A stretch of DNA of 64,000 nucleotides, from contig NZ_CP069533.1 of the NCBI RefSeq assembly GCF_016889765.1, positions 1,054,001 through 1,118,000 of the forward strand, in the 5' to 3' direction. The translations under genes and the position numbers were made by a program. Origin of the DNA: Corynebacterium minutissimum. GTDB taxonomy: Bacteria > Actinomycetota > Actinomycetes > Mycobacteriales > Mycobacteriaceae. The notes below the pieces were generated by a model. It saw only the letters and a program-made list of their open reading frames with translations. It was not told the origin of the DNA and made no database searches. Below, piece after piece: positions 53,739 to 61,861 of this stretch (within the stretch, counting starts at the first letter, position 1; every line of letters begins with the position of its first letter).

Positions 53739-54740
53739 TTATCCGCCCATAACCGGCATGACATAGACCGCCATGGCGATGCAGGCCAGCCACGCCAGCG
53801 CAAGGATCTGCAGGACGCGATCCTCCAACGCAATCTCGTCCGGGGCGCCGCCATTGCCGCGGTCGACGTCCGCAGCGTAGCGCAGGATGGCAATAGTAAA
53901 CGGAACCATGGACACCTGGTACCACACGCCCGCCGGACCATCAGACTCGTTGGAAAGCTGGAAGCCCCACAGCGAGTAGGACATAACCACCGCGGTGGCC
54001 GCCAGGGTCCACACAAAGCGCAGGTAGGTTGGCGTATAACCCTCCAGGGACTTGCGAATCTTCGCGCCCGTGCGCTCCGCTAGAAGAATCTCCGAGTAGC
54101 GTTTACCGGAGGCCATAAACAGGGAGCCGAAGGCCGCTACCAGCAGGAACCACTGGGACAGCTCAATGCCTGCAGCCACACCGCCGGCCATGGTGCGCAG
54201 CATGAAGCCGGAGGATACCAAGCCGATATCAATCACCGGCAGGTGCTTCCAGCCAAAGCAATAGCCCAGCTGCAAGCCGATGTAGATCGCCATAACGATG
54301 GCTAGGTGCGGCCCCGCAGTAGCCAAGAAGGACAGGCCAATCGAGCCGACGATGAGCACACCGGCCATCGCGTAGGCCAGGCCGATCGGCAGCACGCCCG
54401 CCGCAATGGGGCGGAAGCGCTTCGTTGGATGCTCGCGATCCGCCTCCACGTCGCGGGCATCGTTGATCAGATAGATAGAGGACGCGCCCATGCAGAAGAC
54501 GATGAAGGCGAGGAGGACGTCGAGAAGCACGCGCGTATGGAACAGCGCTTCTGCACCAGCCGCGGCGGGTGCAGCGAGGACGAGGACGTTCTTGACCCAT
54601 TGCTTGGGGCGCAGGGCCTTGACCATGCCATCGGCAAGGTTCTTCGGCGGCTTGCGCTTGCGACCGGTATCGATGCCAGACGTGTGCGGCTCCGAGTGGA
54701 AGACTTTCTGGTCGCCGTCATCAACGCGTCGGGTGCTCAT
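53739..54740 (-). CDS. ubiA: UbiA: decaprenyl-phosphate phosphoribosyltransferase
   Basis: A 333-residue UbiA-superfamily enzyme with about nine membrane segments after a 35-residue hydrophilic start. The prenyl-diphosphate motif is NDARDVEAD (N93, D94, D97, D101); the second is D-x3-SSGFMLR. LRPKQWVKN is a family hallmark. It transfers 5-phosphoribose from PRPP to decaprenyl phosphate, the first membrane step towards the arabinofuranose donor used by AftB and AftD (Rv3806c in M. tuberculosis). The start overlaps the stop of the PAP2 gene by 4 bp. Confidence 0.92.
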   Translation of the reverse strand: MSTRRVDDGDQKVFHSEPHTSGIDTGRKRKPPKNLADGMVKALRPKQWVKNVLVLAAPAAAGAEALFHTRVLLDVLLAFIVFCMGASSIYLINDARDVEADREHPTKRFRPIAAGVLPIGLAYAMAGVLIVGSIGLSFLATAGPHLAIVMAIYIGLQLGYCFGWKHLPVIDIGLVSSGFMLRTMAGGVAAGIELSQWFLLVAAFGSLFMASGKRYSEILLAERTGAKIRKSLEGYTPTYLRFVWTLAATAVVMSYSLWGFQLSNESDGPAGVWYQVSMVPFTIAILRYAADVDRGNGGAPDEIALEDRVLQILALAWLACIAMAVYVMPVMGG

Positions 54741-55264
54741 CGGGTCTTCCTTTCATAGCGGTGACAGGCCTCTGCGGTGGCGGCGCCGAGGAGGGCGCCG
54801 AGCGCGGTATCGGACGGATAATGTACTCCGAGCACCATACGCGAGGCCATCATGACCGGCACGCCCACGAGCGGCGCTGGGGTTCCCATAACGTGGGCAG
54901 CGCCGACGAGGAACGCGCTTGTCGACGTCGCGTGGGACGACGGAAACGACAGCTTAGACGGCGTTTTCACGCCGACCTTCACGTAGTCATAGTCTGGGCG
55001 CTTGCGGCGCACAATGCGCTTGATCACAACGCTGGCCGCGTGGGCGGCAAATGCGCCCACACCGACATAAGCCCACTGGCGGCGTACCGCCGGTTTCTTG
55101 TAGTTCATGCCCGCGCCCACCGCGGACAGGGCCATCCAGCCCAGGGCGTGCTCGCCGAAGTGGCTAAGCGCTCGGGCAGTGGGCAGGACGCCGGGGGCGT
55201 CGAAGGCCACATCCTGGATCTTTTCCAGGACGTGGGATTCGGCGACGGAAAGCTTACTGGGCAT
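54737..55264 (-). CDS. PAP2-family membrane phosphatase (Rv3807c-like)
   Basis: Start ATG 55264 overlaps the glfT2 stop by 11 bp. The 175-residue protein carries all three PAP2 motifs: KRIVRRKRPDYD, PSSHATST, and SRMVLGVHYPSD, with the catalytic His in the last. It has several membrane segments. Its mycobacterial counterpart Rv3807c removes the phosphate from decaprenyl-phosphoryl-phosphoribose, giving the ribosyl intermediate for DprE1/E2; whether it is the only such phosphatase is debated. Operon: glfT2, PAP2, ubiA with overlapping ends. Confidence 0.85.
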   Translation of the reverse strand: MPSKLSVAESHVLEKIQDVAFDAPGVLPTARALSHFGEHALGWMALSAVGAGMNYKKPAVRRQWAYVGVGAFAAHAASVVIKRIVRRKRPDYDYVKVGVKTPSKLSFPSSHATSTSAFLVGAAHVMGTPAPLVGVPVMMASRMVLGVHYPSDTALGALLGAATAEACHRYERKTR

Positions 55265-57206
55265 CGAACACCTTTCGCCAGGATTCACGGGAGGTCAGCT
55301 CCGGTAGGGCTGCGCGGTACTCAGCCCGCAGGTCATCGAAGTTCTCCTCGATTTCCTTGAGCAGCTCGCGGGTGGACTGCACCAGCTCCTTGGCCAGGTC
55401 GCGGTCGCGCTTGCGGAAGGCCACGCCGGTGCCACCTGCGGTGGAGACCGTGGCGGAGTCGACGCGGGAAAGCGTAAACCACCGCGCCTCCTCCGGCGTG
55501 AGGTTGAGCTGCGGGGCCTCGTGGTGCGCGCGGTCTTCCTTGCTCACCAGGTGCTTGGCGGACTGAAGGAGCCACGGGATCTTCTTGAGCTTGCCCAAGC
55601 GGCCGCCCACATTTTTGGTGGGTACGCCCGGCGCGCCGGTAGCTGGGGGAAGCTGGTCGGCGGATTCGATGATGACCGCATCGGAATAGCCCTTGCGGAT
55701 GTCCGCGATACGCGGCAGGGAAGACTCCAGGATGTCGAAGAGACGATCCGGTCCGGCCAGGAAGTCCTTCATGGCTTCCAGCTGGATGGCCATTGTGGAG
55801 TATTCCATGCACATGGTGTGCTTGAGGGTGGACTTGAAGATGGACTTGGTAATCCCGCGTGCATCGCCCTCGTGGTAGAGCGCTGCCACGATAAGACGGT
55901 TGCGCAGGTGGAAGTAGGCCTGCCAGTCGATGGCATCGTCCTTATCTGCCCAGGCCATGTGCCAGATGGCTGCACCCGGCCACGTCACCGTGGGGAAACC
56001 CTTGGATGCTGCACGTAGGGAGTATTCGGTGTCATCCCACTTGATGAACAGCGGCAGTGGCTGACCGGTGGTCTCCGCCACGATGCGCGGGAAGAGGCAC
56101 ATCCACCAGCCGTTGTATTCCACATCAATGCGGCGGTGCAGCGCGCGGGAGTCGTACTTCTTCGGGTCCAAGCGGGATTCCTTGGTGCCGATGGCGCGCA
56201 GCGGGTACTTGGCAAAGTCGTGGTCGTACACAGCATGCTCGGCCGCGCCCCACATAAAGTCAGCGCGGTTGACGCGCTCACCGGTGGTGCGCAGCTGGGA
56301 GCGCTCCTGCAGGTTGAGCATCTCACCGCCCACGATGAAAGGCTTGGCCGCATAACGCGCCGCCTGAACCGCACGGAGGATGGAATCCGGCTCAATCGCG
56401 ATGTCATCATCCATATAGAGGATGTACGGCGAATCGGTATTCTCCAGTGCTTCAAACATGATGCGGGAGTAGCCACCCGAGCCGCCCAGGTTCCCCTGGC
56501 GGAACTCGCGGAAGCGCTCACCAAAGTGCGCGACGGCCTCGTCGTAGCCCGGCTCGTCCGCTGGGTGCTGGTTGCCCTGGTCCGGCATAAGGACATAGTC
56601 GATGATGCCGTCCACCACCGGGTCCTCCGCCAGGGCCTGCAGCGCCGCGACGGCGTCCGTCGGGCGGTTAAAGGTCGGAATACCCACGGCCACGCGCTTC
56701 TCCTGCGCCGGGTACTCGCTGCCGTCCGGGAGGAGCTGCGGGTTCGGGGCGTGGGGGGCGGCCCAGGAGGCGTCGGCAAGCACGGTGTCTTCCACCGCCG
56801 CGACGTCGAACCACAGCAGGCCGCCGTCCTCGAAGTTCTTCAGGGGCAGCTCGAACTCGTGGTGGCCAGTGGTCACCACGTGGTTGGCCACGGAAATGCG
56901 CTGGCCGTCCTGCTTGGAGCGGTAGAGGGAAATGTTGGCCTCGCCCTCGACGTCCATCACCAGCACGATGGACTTCAGCTGGGACCAGCGGCGCCAATAA
57001 GCGGCCGGGAACGCATTGAAGTAGGTCTCAAAGGAGGCTTCTTCGCCGGCCGGGATGGTCACGGAGGTGCGGCCGCTCCAGCTGAGGCGCTCGCGGTTGC
57101 GCTCCGATTCGATGAGGTAGAGCATGCGGACGTCGCTCGGCTCGCCGCGCTTCGGCAGCAGGATGCGCTGTACGGGTTCGTACGCAGCAGAATTGTTGGC
57201 AGTCAC
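55254..57206 (-). CDS. glfT2: Galactofuranosyltransferase GlfT2
   Basis: Start GTG 57206 is used; a longer frame from 57227 is also open. The 650-residue protein has an N-terminal beta-sandwich (about 1-165), a GT-A domain from residue 172 with YMDDDIA (D266-D268) binding metal and UDP, the GNLGGSGGYSR loop, and the catalytic Asp in KWDDTEYSLR; a C-terminal helical region follows. GlfT2 builds the alternating beta-1,5/1,6 galactan from UDP-galactofuranose. No membrane segment; it acts on the cytoplasmic face. Adjacent to glf and ubiA, as in Rv3806c-Rv3809c. Confidence 0.93.
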   Translation of the reverse strand: MTANNSAAYEPVQRILLPKRGEPSDVRMLYLIESERNRERLSWSGRTSVTIPAGEEASFETYFNAFPAAYWRRWSQLKSIVLVMDVEGEANISLYRSKQDGQRISVANHVVTTGHHEFELPLKNFEDGGLLWFDVAAVEDTVLADASWAAPHAPNPQLLPDGSEYPAQEKRVAVGIPTFNRPTDAVAALQALAEDPVVDGIIDYVLMPDQGNQHPADEPGYDEAVAHFGERFREFRQGNLGGSGGYSRIMFEALENTDSPYILYMDDDIAIEPDSILRAVQAARYAAKPFIVGGEMLNLQERSQLRTTGERVNRADFMWGAAEHAVYDHDFAKYPLRAIGTKESRLDPKKYDSRALHRRIDVEYNGWWMCLFPRIVAETTGQPLPLFIKWDDTEYSLRAASKGFPTVTWPGAAIWHMAWADKDDAIDWQAYFHLRNRLIVAALYHEGDARGITKSIFKSTLKHTMCMEYSTMAIQLEAMKDFLAGPDRLFDILESSLPRIADIRKGYSDAVIIESADQLPPATGAPGVPTKNVGGRLGKLKKIPWLLQSAKHLVSKEDRAHHEAPQLNLTPEEARWFTLSRVDSATVSTAGGTGVAFRKRDRDLAKELVQSTRELLKEIEENFDDLRAEYRAALPELTSRESWRKVFDAQ

Positions 57207-57336
57207 GATATCTTCGGTTCTCCACACAGTTTTCGACAGTTATCAGAAACCAAGATTAGTGGTTTCGCACTCTTCCGCTGAGTTCCCACGCGGCGCTGAG
57301 CAAGGTCTGGGAAATGCAGAGGCTACCGATCGCGAA

Positions 57337-57370
57337 AGCCTCCAGGATCTACGAGAGATCACTGGAGGCT
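57337..57370 (-). terminator. Rho-independent terminator, minus strand
   Basis: AGCCTCCAGGATCT pairs with AGATC-A-CTGGAGGCT, a 14-bp stem with one bulged A and an ACGAG loop. On the minus strand it is followed by TTT. It sits 41 nt beyond the stop of the gene at 57411. Confidence 0.75.
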
Positions 57371-57410
57371 GTACTACTTCGCCCTCAACTAGCGTCAGGG
57401 CTCCAGAGGT

Positions 57411-58019
57411 TTAGGCCGTCACCGGCGCATCCTCCGAAATGGGCTCGATACCCAGGCGGTTGAGCATGTAGAGCACGCGGGCGCCGAGGTCATCGGCCAA
57501 CTCGCGGGTCTCTTCCACCGTTTCAGCGGTAGCGATATCCCAAATCTTGATGTCCTTGCCTGCCTCATCGCGTGGGAGGTCGCGGCCAAGGTACACAATG
57601 TAATCCGGGATGGTCAGCAGACGCAGGTCCTCAAGGTAACGGTCCGGATGCTCAGCCATACCGCGCTCCTGAAGCACGTGGGCCATGTGGGAATCGGACT
57701 CGTTCTCCGGGTGAGCCACGGCAGCGTCCACTAGCAGGGCGTCGCCGGCGTGCTTCTTCGTCAACGCCACGGCTGCCTGGGCCAGAGCATGGTCGGCGCC
57801 GGCAGCAAAACGCACGTGGATACGGTGGCCACCAAAGTGCTCACGCACCTCGCGCTCCACCATGACGGGCACAAAGTCCTCGAGAGTAGCGCCTTCCTCG
57901 TGGCGCTTAATGGCAGCGTCCAGGACGGAGTTAATCTCGTCGGTGCTGTATTCGTGACCGTAGTCGGCCTGAAGATCCTGGCGCAGAGTATCGAAACGAC
58001 GGGAATTCGGGGAGGTCAT
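57411..58019 (-). CDS. ArsC/LMW-phosphatase-like protein without catalytic loop
   Basis: A 202-residue protein. Residues 8-60 fit the three-helix-bundle dimerisation domain found at the N-terminus of some actinobacterial arsenate reductases (FDTLRQDLQADYGHEYSTDE). The rest follows the low-molecular-weight phosphatase/ArsC fold: HAGDALLVDAAVAHPENES, PDYIVYLGRD, KIWDI, and a final amphipathic helix. The position of the P-loop CX5R reads RFAAGADHALAQ, so the nucleophilic Cys and Arg are missing. It is therefore probably not an active phosphatase. Located between glfT2 and glf, in a wall-synthesis operon neighbourhood, with a terminator behind it. Confidence 0.6.
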   Translation of the reverse strand: MTSPNSRRFDTLRQDLQADYGHEYSTDEINSVLDAAIKRHEEGATLEDFVPVMVEREVREHFGGHRIHVRFAAGADHALAQAAVALTKKHAGDALLVDAAVAHPENESDSHMAHVLQERGMAEHPDRYLEDLRLLTIPDYIVYLGRDLPRDEAGKDIKIWDIATAETVEETRELADDLGARVLYMLNRLGIEPISEDAPVTA

Positions 58020-58064
58020 TTTAAACTCACTTTCTGTTCGCCTATTGTTAACCTGGAGTTTACT

Positions 58065-58325
58065 TTAGCGAGTTGTTGTCCCGACCTCAAGTTTTACTTT
58101 CACACCGCTCATGATTGGCGCCGGCGATGGTCTTCGGGGCCCACAAAGGCCAAAGGCCTGCCGGGTGTTCCGGCAGGCCTTCTTTGCTTGCTGCTTTTTC
58201 TTATCGGGAATGCGGGTCGCGCGACTACGTAGCTTGAGATGTTCCTCAAGCCGCTCCGGGGACATCTTCCACATGCTGCGGTCCGCAGCCCCGGGCGCGT
58301 GCTTCCTCTTCTTGCGCTGGGCCAT
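58065..58325 (-). CDS. Small very basic protein of unknown function
   Basis: Start ATG 58325 follows an excellent AAGGAGGTGA; the longer start at 58343 has no such signal. The 86-residue product is rich in Lys and Arg (MAQRKKRKHAPGA, SPERLEEHLKLRSRATRIPDKK) and looks nucleic-acid-binding. The C-terminal third is odd: it is coded across a perfect 12-bp hairpin (58154-58182) and is Cys/Pro-rich, as if the gene should end before it. A lost stop codon or a recent extension is possible. It lies downstream of glf on the same strand. Confidence 0.55.
   Translation of the reverse strand: MAQRKKRKHAPGAADRSMWKMSPERLEEHLKLRSRATRIPDKKKQQAKKACRNTRQAFGLCGPRRPSPAPIMSGVKVKLEVGTTTR
58154..58182 (-). terminator. 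Hairpin AAGGCCTGCCGG / CCGGCAGGCCTT inside a gene
   Basis: A perfect 12-bp stem with a 5-nt loop, followed on the minus strand by TTTGGCCTTTG. It resembles a terminator for the minus-strand transcript but lies within the small basic gene. Confidence 0.6.
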
Positions 58326-58407
58326 GCCGTCACCTCCTTCCATCGAGGTGTTTCAGCATAGCGCGCCGTGCCGCACTATAGGGAGCGGCCGGGGGCAGCA
58401 CTGCGGC

Positions 58408-59604
58408 CTAGTGGCCGCGCTCCTGCTCTAGGGCCTTGCCCTCGTTCCAGAACGGAGCCAGCTTGTTGTCGAACATGCTCAGCGCGGAGGCGATGGCCAT
58501 GTGCATGTCCAGGTACTGGTAAGTGCCCAGGCGGCCACCGAAGAGGACGTGGTTCTCACGGGCCTCCGCAGCGGCGAGCTTGCGGTAAGCCTCCAGCTTG
58601 GAGCGGTCCTCCGGGGTGTTAATCGGGTAGTACGGCTCATCGCCCTTCTCGGCAAAGCGCGAGTACTCCTTCATGATGACCGTCTTATCGGCAGGATATT
58701 TATCCTGCCGTTCCGGGTGGAAGTGGCGGAACTCATGGATGCGGGTGTAGTCCACGTCAGCATCGTTGTAGTTCATCACCGGGGTGCCCTGGAAGTCACC
58801 GGTTTCCAGCACCTCCAGGTCGAAGTCCAGCGTGCGCCAGCCCAGCTCACCCTCGGCAAAATCGAAGTAGCGGTCTAGCGGGCCGGTGTAGACCACCGGG
58901 GCAACAGGCGACGCCTCTCGCAGCTCCTCGCGGACGTCGAACCAGTCGGTGTTGAGGTGGACGTCGATAAGCTCGTGCTCCGCCATATTCTCCAGCCATG
59001 CCGCGTAGCCGTCGACGGGCAGGCCCTCATAGGTGTCGTTGAAGTAGCGGTTGTTGAAGGTGTAGCGCACCGGCAGGCGAGTGATGTTGCCGGCTGGCAG
59101 CTCCTTCGGGTCCGTCTGCCACTGCTTGGCGGTGTAATCGCGGATGAAGGCCTCATAGAGCGGGCGGCCAATCAGCGCGATGGCCTTCTCTTCCAGGTTC
59201 TGCGCCTCATCCACCGCGAACTCACCGGCCTGCTCCTTAATGAGCTCACGCGCCTCATCCGGCGAGTAGTAGCGACCAAAGAACTGGTTAATCAGGCCCA
59301 GGCCCATCGGGAACTGGTAGGCCGTGCCGTCATGCATGGCAAAGACGCGGTGCTGGTAGTCCGTAAAATCCGTGAACTGGTTGCAGTAATCCCACACGCG
59401 CTTGTTCGACGTGTGGAAGAGGTGCGCACCGTACTTGTGGACCTCGATGCCGGTCTCCGGCTCGGCCTCCGAGTAGGCGTTGCCGCCCAGGTGCTCGCGG
59501 CGCTCGACGATGAGCACCTTCTTGCCCAGCTGGGAGGCTGCGCGCTCGGCCACGGTTAGGCCAAAGAATCCAGATCCAACAACGATGAGGTCATATGCAG
59601 TCAT
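58408..59604 (-). CDS. glf: UDP-galactopyranose mutase
   Basis: A 398-residue FAD enzyme. The N-terminal FAD motif is VVGSGFFGLTVAE (residues 8-20) with VERREHLGGNAYSE for ribose binding; the active site has the conserved Arg and Tyr residues in LPVRYTFNNRYF and EYSRFAEKGDEPYYPI. It interconverts UDP-galactopyranose and UDP-galactofuranose, the donor for GlfT2. Start ATG 59604; GGAG lies 3 nt upstream. It is divergent from the PGRP amidase gene. Confidence 0.95.
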   Translation of the reverse strand: MTAYDLIVVGSGFFGLTVAERAASQLGKKVLIVERREHLGGNAYSEAEPETGIEVHKYGAHLFHTSNKRVWDYCNQFTDFTDYQHRVFAMHDGTAYQFPMGLGLINQFFGRYYSPDEARELIKEQAGEFAVDEAQNLEEKAIALIGRPLYEAFIRDYTAKQWQTDPKELPAGNITRLPVRYTFNNRYFNDTYEGLPVDGYAAWLENMAEHELIDVHLNTDWFDVREELREASPVAPVVYTGPLDRYFDFAEGELGWRTLDFDLEVLETGDFQGTPVMNYNDADVDYTRIHEFRHFHPERQDKYPADKTVIMKEYSRFAEKGDEPYYPINTPEDRSKLEAYRKLAAAEARENHVLFGGRLGTYQYLDMHMAIASALSMFDNKLAPFWNEGKALEQERGH

Positions 59605-59759
59605 GGACTCCAGCTTAAAACAGCGCCACCCCTGGTGCCGCGGATGACGAACACGCGCGTGTCACACCTCCGACCCCACACGCAACTGTCGTAACATGTG
59701 TCCCGTTAGTTAACTTTTTGCGCTCTTTTTAACCTGCAGATAGCCCCTAGGGAGTAACA
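59605..59759. promoter_or_regulatory. Divergent promoter, glf / PGRP amidase
   Basis: 155 bp. For the amidase, TAACCT at 59730-59735 is a -10 candidate, and AGGGAG precedes GTG 59760. No strong element for glf was seen. Confidence 0.4.
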
Positions 59760-61751
59760 GTGCAACAGAAACGTCGTCTCGTCCCCGCGAAATCTCGGTG
59801 GTCCACGCCGATTATCGCCGCGGTCACCTCCATCGCCGTGGTCACCACCGCCGCCTTCGGAGGGCATACCATTCTCCAGACCCAGGAGGCTGGCAACGGG
59901 CCGATTGAAGTTTCGTCCCACAGCGAGTCCTTCGGTTCGGGCGAAACGGTCGTCGTCGATGACCCTGCCATCGCCTCCCAAGGTGACGGCTCCGGGCCGC
60001 GCGCGGTGAAGCAGTTCCACCGTGACGGAACCTTTTCCTCCTTCGCCGTGACGTGGAAGGGCCCGCGCGATGTCGCCGCCTTCGTGCGCGCGAAGCAGCC
60101 GGACGGGTCCTGGTCCGAGTGGTACGACATGGACGCGATGTCCTACTCCGGCGATGACCCCTCTGCCACGAACGGTACTGAGCTCATCTTCGTGGGCGAC
60201 ACTAACGATGTGCAGGTTTCCATCAACAACGTCGATCTCGTGACGGGGTCCAACCTCGATGAATCCTTCGAGGAGACGGAGGTTGAGGAGGACGCCGCGC
60301 TTGACGACGTCTCCCCCTCCCTCGCCGCCGCCAATGCTGCCGCGGAGCGCTCCGCGAACCCGCTGCCGGCGCCTATTGCGTCCAATGTCGGTGACATTGC
60401 GCCAGTCGCGGACGTCGAGAACACCGCCAGCGTGGAGGGCCTTGAGGCCGTGTTTATGGACGGCAATGCTCAGGAGGGCGAGGTTATCGAACCCACTGCC
60501 GATACTGACGGTATGCCGCGCGTGGTATCTCGTGCTCGTTGGGGCGCGGATGAGAGCCTGCGTTGTAAGGACGCTGATTACGATGATGGCGTGAAGGCTA
60601 TTGCGCTGCACCACACTGCAGGTTCCAATGATTACACCCGCGCGCAGGCAGCTGCACAGGTCCGCGCGGCATACCAATACCACGCGCAAAACCTGGGCTG
60701 GTGCGATATCGGCTACAACGCCTTGGTGGACAAGTACGGCACGATTTACGAAGGCCGCTATGGTGGCCTCGACGAGGCCGTGCAGGGCGCCCACATCGGT
60801 GGCTTCAACGAAAACACGTGGGGCATCTCGATGATTGGTAATTACGAGAAGACTCAGCCGACCGCTGCCCTGCTGAAGTCAGTCACGGACCTGGCGGGCT
60901 GGAAGGCCGCTATCTCTGGTGTCGATCCGGAATCCCGCGTGAACCTTCGCTCTCAGGGCTTCTCCGGTTCGAGGTACCCGGCCGGTGCTTATGCCCCGGT
61001 TTATGGATTCTTCGGCCACAGTGACGCTCACTTCACTGCATGCCCGGGCCGCTACACCATTGCGCTCTGGCCGCAGATTCGTGCAGCAGCGCATAAGAAA
61101 TACAAGGCCATCAGGTCTGGGGCATCTGGCTCAATCGATTGGTCTGATGACTTCGAAGGGTCCACTGCAACCGACACAGCGACAGTCACCGATGAACCAG
61201 CACCGCGCCCGAACAATCCGGCAGCGCAAGAGCCGATGTCCTCGATTGGTGATTCCGAGATTCCGCTCAGCACCATCACGGCACTCCTCGGCCTAGCTGC
61301 CACGGTCTTCGGCATCATGTACAGCCGCTCCGATAAGCAGATTGACAAGGACAAAAAGGTCGGCGGACTGCCGGTCGAGCAGATTCCGGGCATTGTGACC
61401 AAGGTGGTGTCCTTGAGCAAGAATGAGGGCCTCAGGGAGACGTGGACCGCAGTGCTCAACAACTTCGGACCGGTCCTGGGGCTAGCCGTGGGCGGCCCGG
61501 ATGAGACATCGGGTATCATCTCGCAGCTCTTCCAGAACGGCGTGGTCCTCTACTCCGAGGAGACTGGCGCCCACGCACTGGTGGGCCAGATTGCCAAGGA
61601 GTGGGCAACCGGCGCTAACGCCGCCAAGCTTGGTTTGCCGACGTCCGACGAAATCCTCACCGGCAATGGCAAGGAAGTCCGCGTTCACTTCCAGGGCGGT
61701 TCCATCGTCTACAACCCAGATACCGAGCAGATTCAGGTCTTTACAAACTAA
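59760..61751 (+). CDS. N-acetylmuramoyl-L-alanine amidase/PGRP protein with LGFP domain
   Basis: Start GTG 59760 follows AGGGAG. The 663-residue product has a membrane segment or signal (about 16-38), an N-terminal domain of about 215 residues with RAVKQFHRDGTFSSFAVTW, and a PGRP/amidase_2 domain (about 265-450). H285 in ALHHTAG and the FGHSDAHFTACPGRY loop supply the zinc ligands, so catalysis is expected. A third hydrophobic segment (about 500-518) and a C-terminal LGFP domain (about 585-663) follow. It cleaves peptide stems from wall glycan or binds it. Resembles Rv3811 by position beside glf. Confidence 0.85.
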   Translation: MQQKRRLVPAKSRWSTPIIAAVTSIAVVTTAAFGGHTILQTQEAGNGPIEVSSHSESFGSGETVVVDDPAIASQGDGSGPRAVKQFHRDGTFSSFAVTWKGPRDVAAFVRAKQPDGSWSEWYDMDAMSYSGDDPSATNGTELIFVGDTNDVQVSINNVDLVTGSNLDESFEETEVEEDAALDDVSPSLAAANAAAERSANPLPAPIASNVGDIAPVADVENTASVEGLEAVFMDGNAQEGEVIEPTADTDGMPRVVSRARWGADESLRCKDADYDDGVKAIALHHTAGSNDYTRAQAAAQVRAAYQYHAQNLGWCDIGYNALVDKYGTIYEGRYGGLDEAVQGAHIGGFNENTWGISMIGNYEKTQPTAALLKSVTDLAGWKAAISGVDPESRVNLRSQGFSGSRYPAGAYAPVYGFFGHSDAHFTACPGRYTIALWPQIRAAAHKKYKAIRSGASGSIDWSDDFEGSTATDTATVTDEPAPRPNNPAAQEPMSSIGDSEIPLSTITALLGLAATVFGIMYSRSDKQIDKDKKVGGLPVEQIPGIVTKVVSLSKNEGLRETWTAVLNNFGPVLGLAVGGPDETSGIISQLFQNGVVLYSEETGAHALVGQIAKEWATGANAAKLGLPTSDEILTGNGKEVRVHFQGGSIVYNPDTEQIQVFTN

Positions 61752-61763
61752 TCCTCGGCACCA

Positions 61764-61794
61764 GCGGGGCTCTGCACAGCGCAGGGCCCCGCTT
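61764..61794 (+). terminator. Rho-independent terminator of PGRP amidase
   Basis: AGCGGGGC (61764-61771) pairs with GCCCCGCT (61787-61794), with an inner CTGC/GCAG pair, 12 nt after the stop. T-rich downstream run is weak (TTG). Confidence 0.65.
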
Positions 61795-61861
61795 TGAGGA
61801 TCGCCGATTTCGCGGATGCCCTGTGGGGGCGTCCGCGTGGGCGGTGTGGTGCTTGGGGGGG

